Source: JBLHLB01 sp047618505
GTDB lineage: Bacteria; Planctomycetota; UBA1135; GCA-002686595
Assembly: GCA_047618505.1 (NCBI GenBank)
Contig: JBLHLB010000100.1
Span: 1 to 11,618, forward strand
Direction: 5' to 3'
DNA length: 11,618 nucleotides
Positions 7,293 to 11,618 of the stretch are shown here, piece after piece. The translations under genes and the position numbers were made by a program. Each line of letters starts with the position of its first letter. Within the stretch, counting starts at the first letter, position 1. The notes beneath the pieces are model-generated. The model did not search any database. It saw only the letters and a program-made list of their open reading frames with translations, and was not told the DNA's origin.

Positions 7293-8372
7293 ATGTCGCA
7301 CCCTATTCTCAAAATCATCAATACCGATGGTTGTCAATCCTACTTAATTGGTTGCCCCGATACCGGCGACTGCCTATTGGTGGACCCGAAGGTTGGCAAC
7401 GAGGATCTCTATAGGTCGCTGATGGAGCACTATCAGCTTGAGCTCACCGCTGTCTGCGACACGCACACCCACGCCGATCACCTGTCGGCCGCACCGCGCC
7501 TGTGTGACGAGGACGTGCCCCTGTGGATGTCCCACCACACCACCGTCGCGCGCCCGATGGAAAGCATGGTGCCGGGCGAGGAGTTGATGGTGGGCACGAT
7601 GATCTTCGAGGTCATCGAAGTGCCCGGTCACACCCCCGATTCCGTCGCGCTGCATGGCGAAGGACTCGTGCTCACGGGGGACAGCTTGTTCGTGGGTGGT
7701 CTTGGCCGCGCTGACTTCATCGGCAGCGATCCCGCGCAGCTGTTTGAGTCGGTTCGCAAACGCCTGATGCGTCTACCCGGTAACACACTGGTGCTTCCGG
7801 GCCACGGCTACAACGACCTGCTCTTCAGCACAATCGACAGCGAGCGCGAGCTCAACGAACAACTGCGGCACGCGAACGGTGAGGCCTATGCGGCACAGCT
7901 GAAGGCGACACCCGGTGCGGGCAATTCAGCGGCCGTAAACGCGAACCTAGAGATGAACCTCGCGTCCAACCCCAACTTGCCCCAGAGCGCGGGCAACGCC
8001 GCGGCCTGCTGCGCGAGCCCCGGGGGCTCGACCAAGGTCGACATCGAGGAAGTCGCGCCCCCGGATGCCCTGTCCATTCGTGACTCCCTGTCGAGCTCCG
8101 AACAATGGATCGATGTGCGCGATCCCTTTGAGTACGAGTGTGGACACATCGCCGGTACAACCAACATCCCCCTGTCGGAACTAGGCTTCCACCTGGATCG
8201 CCTGCGAACACAGGACAGGCTCTACCTCAGTTGCCGCTCGGGTGTGCGTTCCATGACGGCGGCAAAGACCCTGAAGCGGCTGGGCGTCGTCAGCACGCCG
8301 GTCAGCATTGGCGGCGGGATCCTCGGTTGGCAAGACCAGGGCTTCCCCATCGAAGGCATGCCGGCGGTCTAG
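7293..8372 (+). CDS. persulfide dioxygenase (ETHE1-like) fused to rhodanese
   Basis: The 359-aa protein joins two sulfur enzymes. Residues about 8-195 are an ETHE1-like metallo-beta-lactamase domain, which oxidises glutathione persulfide to sulfite with Fe(II) and O2. It shows H58-x-H60-x-D62-H63, PGH113, TGD130 followed by SLFVGGLGRADF, PGH171, and the ETHE1-style STIDSERELNEQL after it. Residues about 250-356 are a rhodanese domain with the catalytic loop C314-R-S-G-V-R-S, which moves sulfane sulfur. Both active sites look complete. Fused persulfide dioxygenase-rhodanese proteins of this order are known (PRF type); CstB is a related three-domain form. The linker (about 196-250) holds a Cys239-Cys240 pair. 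No signal peptide, so it is cytosolic. No Shine-Dalgarno sequence is seen before the ATG. It lies 129 nt before a thiol-dioxygenase-like cupin gene. Confidence 0.92.
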   Translation: MSHPILKIINTDGCQSYLIGCPDTGDCLLVDPKVGNEDLYRSLMEHYQLELTAVCDTHTHADHLSAAPRLCDEDVPLWMSHHTTVARPMESMVPGEELMVGTMIFEVIEVPGHTPDSVALHGEGLVLTGDSLFVGGLGRADFIGSDPAQLFESVRKRLMRLPGNTLVLPGHGYNDLLFSTIDSERELNEQLRHANGEAYAAQLKATPGAGNSAAVNANLEMNLASNPNLPQSAGNAAACCASPGGSTKVDIEEVAPPDALSIRDSLSSSEQWIDVRDPFEYECGHIAGTTNIPLSELGFHLDRLRTQDRLYLSCRSGVRSMTAAKTLKRLGVVSTPVSIGGGILGWQDQGFPIEGMPAV

Positions 8373-8491
8373 GTGCTGGCGATCTTCTGCTTGACCCAGA
8401 GCCGCACAGCGCGAAGGCCACGTACCGTCGGCGTACAGACACGGTAGCTTCCAAAATCGATCCCCCAGGTCTCGCCCCGTGCGAGCATCAT
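8369..8491 (-). CDS. possible 40-aa protein, antisense in the gap before the cupin gene
   Basis: I do not recognise it. The frame fills the gap between the fusion enzyme and the cupin gene on the opposite strand. It starts with tandem ATGs at 8491 and 8488 and stops in a CTAG shared with the stop of the fusion gene. The peptide (GETWGIDFGSYRV, then GLRAVRLWVKQKI) is protein-like: balanced composition, aromatic residues, a basic amphipathic C-terminal helix. The plus-strand frames of the same gap look worse. No Shine-Dalgarno sequence is visible before its start, and the region could equally be the untranslated leader of the cupin gene. Existence is uncertain. Confidence 0.3.
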   Translation of the reverse strand: MMLARGETWGIDFGSYRVCTPTVRGLRAVRLWVKQKIAST

Positions 8492-8495
8492 GGAG
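8492..8495 (+). promoter_or_regulatory. Shine-Dalgarno sequence deciding the cupin start
   Basis: GGAG lies 6 nt before the ATG at 8502, and it is inside the coding region if the upstream in-frame ATG at 8490 is used. This favours 8502 as the true start. Confidence 0.6.
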
Positions 8496-8501
8496 ATCGT
8501 C

Positions 8502-9290
8502 ATGGAGCAAACAACCGGCCACCAGCAGCATCCCCCCGGAGCAAGCCACTCCCCCGCGGAACCCCTTGGCGAGGCCCGCGAGGTCGAGCCCGGCGTCGTT
8601 GTGGAACGACGATCCTTCATGGGACTGTGTTCCGCAGGTCTGCTTGCCCTGCGTGGTCCGCGCCCTGTCTTTGTTGCCCCAAAGGATGAGCCGCATCTGT
8701 CCCTGGAGGAATTCATTGGGGAGGTGCTGCCGGTCGCGCGCGAGCTGAAGAAGAAGCTTGAGGCCAAACCGCAGCGTTCCGCCGAGGATCGCTACTTGCA
8801 TACCCTCGCTTCCTTTGCAGTTCGCCTGGCGGACGTGGAGACCCCGGAGTTGCGTCCGACAACACAAGGGGAAGGCGTTGGCATTGGCGCGAGCTGGGTC
8901 GGGGACCCCTTCGTTGTGTTGCATTGGCGCATGGACCCCGGAGCGAGCATCCGTCCCCACGCCCACACCTACGGCAATGTCTGCACCGTTGGACTCAGCG
9001 GTCGTGCGCGCGTGCGGAACTTTGAAACGGTCGCAGCCTTCGATCCAAAGGTGAAGAGCGCGATTGCCTTGCGCCAAACAGTCGACCAATTCCTGGGCCC
9101 CCGGGACATCAACTTGGTGCCCCTTAGCCACTCATTTTGTCACGGCTTCAACGCTGGGCCCGAGGGTGCGCGCGGCTTGGACATCACAACCAAATTGGCG
9201 GAGCGACAGCCGACTCCCTACTTGGCTCTTGACGAATCATCGATGGACAGGAACTCGGGACTGCTTCGCGGCACTTGGGTCATAGAGTAG
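8502..9290 (+). CDS. Tat-type exported cupin resembling cysteine/thiol dioxygenases
   Basis: The 262-aa protein has a long N-region, then ERRSFMGL (35-42) and a short hydrophobic stretch (CSAGLLAL), a twin-arginine-like signal that suggests export of the folded metalloprotein. The core (about 65-260) contains PFVVLHWRMDPGASIRPHAH (first cupin motif, ligands His153 and His155), TVGLSGRARV, and VPLSHSFCHGFNAG (second motif, His214 likely third ligand). The usual Glu of the first cupin motif is Asn159 here, so a three-His iron site as in cysteine dioxygenases fits. The end (LDESSMDRNSGLLRGTW) resembles hypothetical proteins I recall from Planctomycetota. Substrate unknown: a thiol, sulfinate or small organosulfur compound is likely from context, but other cupin reactions are possible. 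The signal has no clear AxA cleavage site, so it may be a membrane anchor. Start chosen from the ribosome binding site. Confidence 0.7.
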   Translation: MEQTTGHQQHPPGASHSPAEPLGEAREVEPGVVVERRSFMGLCSAGLLALRGPRPVFVAPKDEPHLSLEEFIGEVLPVARELKKKLEAKPQRSAEDRYLHTLASFAVRLADVETPELRPTTQGEGVGIGASWVGDPFVVLHWRMDPGASIRPHAHTYGNVCTVGLSGRARVRNFETVAAFDPKVKSAIALRQTVDQFLGPRDINLVPLSHSFCHGFNAGPEGARGLDITTKLAERQPTPYLALDESSMDRNSGLLRGTWVIE

Positions 9291-9359
9291 CTGAGCGGGG
9301 CACAGGCCTTTCCTCCACGAGGTGTCGCCGGGCGTCGGCTTACAGAAAGCCCTAGCAGC

Positions 9360-9422
9360 CCGTTGAAAAACAGCAGCAGCCTGATGCGTGAGGCCGAGCG
9401 GGGAGCTGTTGCTTTCCAGCGG
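9360..9422. repeat. 18-bp imperfect inverted repeat between convergent genes
   Basis: CCGTTGAAAAACAGCAGC (9360-9377) and the complement of GCTGTTGCTTTCCAGCGG (9405-9422) match at 14 of 18 positions, all four mismatches being transitions, with a 27-nt loop. It ends 4 nt from the stop of the FrnE-type gene and 69 nt after the cupin stop. The left arm with its flank (CTAGCAGCCCGTTGAAAAAC) looks like a dispersed repeat or transposon-end sequence I recall from other genomes, which I cannot verify here. It may be a MITE or REP-like element, a remnant of one, or a bidirectional terminator. Confidence 0.5.
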
Positions 9423-9426
9423 ATAG

Positions 9427-10140
9427 TTAGGCGCAACCGTCCGGCCCGCAGGCTTCCGGCCCACCGACCGTCTTGCCCGTGCTATCGGCATCAAGTTCAT
9501 CCCAGGCTTTGGTAAGGGCCTGGAGCAAGACATCGGCCGGCTGTGCCCCGGAAAGGCCAATGCGCCCGTCGATCAGAAAGAAAGGGACGCCGCTGATGCC
9601 GAGGGATCGGGCTAGCTCCTCGTCGGCTTGGACCTCGGCGCGTAGGGCGTCCGTTTCAAGCAGTCCCAGAACTTCCTCGCAATCAAGCCCAACATCGCTG
9701 GCGAGTCGCGCCAGCACATCAGGCTCTCCAATCGCTTCACCCTCTGTCATGTATGCGACCAGGAAACGCTCCTTCATCGCGCCCGACAGGTCGCGACTCT
9801 CCGCGAATTTGATGACGCGGTGGGCATCCATGGTGTTGCCTGGGCGGATGCGTTCGAAGTGAAAGTCGAGCCCGTCGGCGGCAGCGGCTTCCGTCATCGT
9901 GCGGATCATCTCCTCCGCACGGGTCACGGGCATCTGGTACTTCGCCGCGAGCCGTTCGGCATAGGGAATGCTGGGGTCTTTGCTCTTCGGCGATGTGGGA
10001 TCGAGTTCAAAGGCGCGCCAGCGAACATCGACCGCATCGGAAGCGGCAAAGCGAGCCAAGGCCGCCTCCAAGCGCCGCTTCCCAACGGAACACCAGGGAC
10101 AGGCGATGTCCGACCAAACCTCAACGCTGAGACGTTTCAT
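9427..10140 (-). CDS. FrnE-type DsbA-family thiol oxidoreductase
   Basis: The 237-aa protein starts MKRLSVEVWSDIACPWC, with the thioredoxin-fold active site C14-P-W-C17 right after the first strand. The helical insertion (about 60-150) holds RIRPGNTMDAHRVIKFA, typical of the FrnE branch of DsbA-like proteins. GISGVPFF gives the cis-Pro186 loop, and a short Cys-containing tail C231-G-P-D-G-C236 closes the protein. There is no signal peptide, so it works in the cytoplasm, probably as a disulfide or thiol-redox enzyme; the related fold also includes hydroxychromene-carboxylate isomerases, but those lack CxxC. An in-frame extension up to 10275 exists but has poor protein character, and homologues start at this Met. 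It converges on the sulfur/thiol genes and its start codon abuts a plus-strand ATG in a CATG. No Shine-Dalgarno sequence is seen. Confidence 0.88.
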   Translation of the reverse strand: MKRLSVEVWSDIACPWCSVGKRRLEAALARFAASDAVDVRWRAFELDPTSPKSKDPSIPYAERLAAKYQMPVTRAEEMIRTMTEAAAADGLDFHFERIRPGNTMDAHRVIKFAESRDLSGAMKERFLVAYMTEGEAIGEPDVLARLASDVGLDCEEVLGLLETDALRAEVQADEELARSLGISGVPFFLIDGRIGLSGAQPADVLLQALTKAWDELDADSTGKTVGGPEACGPDGCA

Positions 10141-10426
10141 GCCGCGATTAGACCCGATCGTCCCGGCCGATGCCCCCGCGTACCCTGCTTCGGACGAGTA
10201 CCCCGTTGATCTCATGTTCCCCATCGGGGAGACGACTGTTCTCTTCCACACCGATACGGGGCTGAGCGCGAGCACGACTGTCAGCGTGGATTCCCTCGCC
10301 GACGATTCTCCGGGCCCGCTGCGACTCGAGTTTCACCAGGCAGCCGCTTCGATCGGAGCGTCCTCTCTTACCGGCGACCCGGAAGAGCCTTCCACGGGTG
10401 GAAGGAAAGGCTTTCCAAGAGACTAG
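10139..10426 (+). CDS. possible 95-aa protein of unknown function
   Basis: I do not recognise it. The frame runs back into the FrnE-type gene, so the first plausible start is ATG 10139, sharing CATG with the divergent start; a shorter start at the Met of LMFPIGETTVLFHTDTG (about residue 25) is also possible. That segment looks like two real beta strands, but the last third (DPEEPSTGGRKGFPRD) looks untranslated and overlaps a hairpin. No ribosome binding site independent of the opposite gene is seen. It could be a small gene ahead of flgF or simply the leader and divergent promoter region. Confidence 0.3.
   Translation: MPRLDPIVPADAPAYPASDEYPVDLMFPIGETTVLFHTDTGLSASTTVSVDSLADDSPGPLRLEFHQAAASIGASSLTGDPEEPSTGGRKGFPRD
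10147..10152 (-). promoter_or_regulatory. possible -10 element for the FrnE-type gene
   Basis: On the minus strand TCTAAT lies 6 nt before the ATG at 10140, without a Shine-Dalgarno sequence. This is consistent with a leaderless mRNA. Confidence 0.3.
10388..10405. terminator. hairpin upstream of the flagellar genes
   Basis: CCTTCCA (10388-10394) and TGGAAGG (10399-10405) form a 7-bp stem with the 4-nt loop CGGG, directly followed by a second small palindrome GGAAAGGCTTTCC. No T-run follows. It may insulate the flagellar genes from upstream transcription. Confidence 0.3.
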
Positions 10427-10457
10427 CGATGTAGCGACAGCGGACTCTGCCAGACCC

Positions 10458-10473
10458 CCCTGGCGCCCCAGGG
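10458..10473. other. GC-rich hairpin before the flgF promoter
   Basis: CCCTGG (10458-10463) pairs with CCAGGG (10468-10473) around the loop CGCC. It lies 27 nt before the sigma-54-like site and could be a terminator of upstream transcription or a binding site. Confidence 0.3.
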
Positions 10474-10499
10474 AAGCCAGATTGCATCCCGGGTGACAC

Positions 10500-10515
10500 T
10501 TGGCAGCCCGCTTGC
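10500..10515 (+). promoter_or_regulatory. sigma-54 (RpoN) promoter match before flgF
   Basis: TTGGCA-N6-TTGC matches the -24/-12 consensus TTGGCAC-N5-TTGC, with exactly 10 nt between the invariant GG and GC. The predicted transcription start is about 10527, 2 nt before the flgF ATG at 10529. Flagellar rod genes are commonly sigma-54 regulated in bacteria that have RpoN. Confidence 0.5.
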
Positions 10516-10528
10516 GATGGGGGCTGGT

Positions 10529-11230
10529 ATGAACGTAGGTCTATATCGCAGTGCGGTCGCTATGCAGACCCAGGCCCAGCGCATGGATTCCATCGCTGTG
10601 AACCTGGCCAATACCGGGGTCTCGGGCTTCAAACGCTTCGAACAGGCCACCGAGTCCTTCGAGATTCAATCCAAGCATGGGCCCCTCAGGGGTCAGCGTG
10701 CCTCGACTCAAGTGGACTATGCCCAGGGCAACATGAAGCGCACCGGGCGTGACCTTGACCTGGGTCTCTCCGGGCAGGGCTTCTTCGCCATCGAGACCCC
10801 CGGGGGCGAGCACTACACCCGCGATGGTGAGTTCCATCTCTCGCCCGAAGGCAACTTGGTTACCCCCAAGGGAGACCCCGTTGCCTGGGACGTCCGCAAT
10901 GGCTTGATCGACCCGGTTGGCGTGTCCTTGACCGTTGAAGGAGACGGCAACGTCCGCCAGGGCCAGACCCCCATCGGTCGCCTGCGCATTGTCGACTTCG
11001 AAGATCGCCAGGCCCTGCGCCCCGATGGCAAGGGCCTTTGGATTGCACCGGACAATGCAAAGGAAGCGACGGCCACCGCGGTCGTGAATCAAGGCGCCCT
11101 GGAAGAGTCCAACGCCACCGCCGTCACCGAGATGGTGAACATGATCGCGACCCAGCGACAGTTCGACTTGCTCTCGCGCACGGTCTCCGCCATTCAAGAG
11201 CTTGAAGAGCGTTTGACGCGCTCGCGCTGA
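10529..11230 (+). CDS. flgF: flagellar basal-body rod protein FlgF
   Basis: The 233-aa protein belongs to the FlgF/FlgG rod family, exported by the flagellar type III system to form the proximal rod. The N-terminal helix (NVGLYRSAVAMQTQAQRMDSI, then NLANTGVSGFKR at about 26-37) is the family signature. TGRDLDLGLSGQGFFAI and HYTRDGEFHLSPEGNLV are the central conserved block. The C-terminal helix has QGALEESNATAVTEMVNMIATQRQFD. Start: ATG 10529 aligns with family N-termini and is preceded by GGGGG; an in-frame GTG at 10493 and ATG at 10517 would add 12 or 4 residues overlapping the sigma-54 site. Call as FlgF rather than a FlgG paralogue rests on length (FlgF about 240-250, FlgG about 260) and on flgG following 85 nt downstream. 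Confidence 0.88.
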   Translation: MNVGLYRSAVAMQTQAQRMDSIAVNLANTGVSGFKRFEQATESFEIQSKHGPLRGQRASTQVDYAQGNMKRTGRDLDLGLSGQGFFAIETPGGEHYTRDGEFHLSPEGNLVTPKGDPVAWDVRNGLIDPVGVSLTVEGDGNVRQGQTPIGRLRIVDFEDRQALRPDGKGLWIAPDNAKEATATAVVNQGALEESNATAVTEMVNMIATQRQFDLLSRTVSAIQELEERLTRSR

Positions 11231-11315
11231 TCCCCATCGCGCACCAAGCGACCCTAAGAACAATCCCCTCCTCAGCAACGCCCGCCAGGGCACCCGTTAC
11301 GAGTAGCCAAAGAAA

Positions 11316-11618
11316 ATGATCCGAGCAATGAGAACCGCAGCCAGCGGCATGTTGGCACAGCAGACCCAGGTCGACACGATCGCGAACAACATCGCGAACG
11401 TGAATACGGCCGCGTTCAAAAGCAACCGAGTCAATTTCCAGTCGCTGCTCTATACGACGACGAAAGAGCCCGGAGCGGCAACTGCGGCGGACAACCGCTC
11501 TCCCACGGGGCTCCAGATCGGTAGCGGGACCGATGTCGCGGGCTCGATCAAACTGCACACGCAGGGGGAGCTCGAGCTGACCGGCAACAGCCTCGATATC
11601 GCTATTCAGGGTGACGGC
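11316..11618 (+). CDS. flgG: flagellar distal rod protein FlgG, 3' partial
   Basis: The first 101 residues are present; the gene runs off the right edge. MIRAMRTAASGMLAQQTQVDTI and NNIANVNTAAFKSNR are a classic FlgG N-terminus, and the PTGLQIGSGTDVAGSIKLHTQGELELTGNSLDIAIQGDG region is the conserved FlgG block. FlgG forms the distal rod. It follows flgF by 85 nt of apparently empty sequence in the usual flgF-flgG order and probably shares its transcript. The ribosome binding site is weak; a second in-frame ATG at 11328 is possible but family N-termini favour 11316. Confidence 0.95.
   Translation, partial: MIRAMRTAASGMLAQQTQVDTIANNIANVNTAAFKSNRVNFQSLLYTTTKEPGAATAADNRSPTGLQIGSGTDVAGSIKLHTQGELELTGNSLDIAIQGDG

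Noticed and set aside
6800..7321. 173-codon minus-strand frame across the intergenic region
   Set aside because: It overlaps the ends of both flanking real genes, is rich in Arg/Pro/Ser and has no recognisable motif or ribosome binding site.
8181..9131. 316-codon minus-strand frame across the cupin gene
   Set aside because: Antisense shadow of the cupin and the end of the fusion gene; its sequence shows no family features.
10141..10275. 45-residue N-terminal extension of the FrnE-type protein
   Set aside because: FrnE homologues start at the Met just before the first beta strand; the extension is Ser/Gly-rich and lies over the divergent region.

Overview
This is a GC-rich (roughly 60-65 % by eye) bacterial chromosomal window with ordinary, well-formed genes on both strands. 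Three traits together suggest a Planctomycetota-like bacterium: a lipoprotein of the sulfatase superfamily, a large membrane-anchored protein built from carboxypeptidase-regulatory-like beta domains, and a DUF4038/DUF5060-type glycoside-hydrolase-like protein, all beside flagellar rod genes. This is inference from gene style; there is no rRNA or other taxonomic marker in the window. No tRNA, rRNA, CRISPR array or complete insertion sequence was seen.

Layout: (1) 3-1064 (+), the C-terminal part of a glycoside-hydrolase-like/collagen-binding-type protein, cut by the left edge. (2) 4766-1141 (-), three genes in one direction: a 632-aa anchored beta-sandwich protein, a 64-residue unknown protein 16 nt behind it with a good ribosome binding site, and a sulfatase-superfamily lipoprotein with Thr where formylglycine sulfatases have Cys/Ser. 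(3) 4876-6824 (+), a GT4 glycosyltransferase and a class I SAM methyltransferase, a likely envelope or exopolysaccharide pair. (4) 6825-7292, a 468-bp stretch with no convincing gene but with hairpins and a near-promoter direct repeat. (5) 7293-9290 (+), a persulfide dioxygenase-rhodanese fusion and a Tat-type exported cupin resembling thiol dioxygenases. A FrnE/DsbA-type oxidoreductase (10140-9427, -) converges on them across a short imperfect inverted repeat. (6) 10139-11618 (+), a doubtful small ORF, then flgF behind a close sigma-54 promoter match, then flgG, cut by the right edge.

Functionally, region 5 is the most coherent. A cytosolic enzyme that oxidises glutathione persulfide and moves sulfane sulfur lies next to a probably exported His-ligand cupin of the cysteine-dioxygenase type and a CxxC thiol oxidoreductase, which suggests local thiol/persulfide handling. 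Several genes (sulfatase, glycosyltransferase, methyltransferase, FrnE) lack a Shine-Dalgarno sequence and have a -10-like hexamer 6-9 nt before the start codon, which suggests leaderless transcripts. I found no clearly undescribed multi-gene system. The best leads are the thiol/persulfide cluster, the Thr-type sulfatase homologue, the 64-aa operon protein, the convergent inverted repeat and the sigma-54 site placed almost on the flgF start codon.
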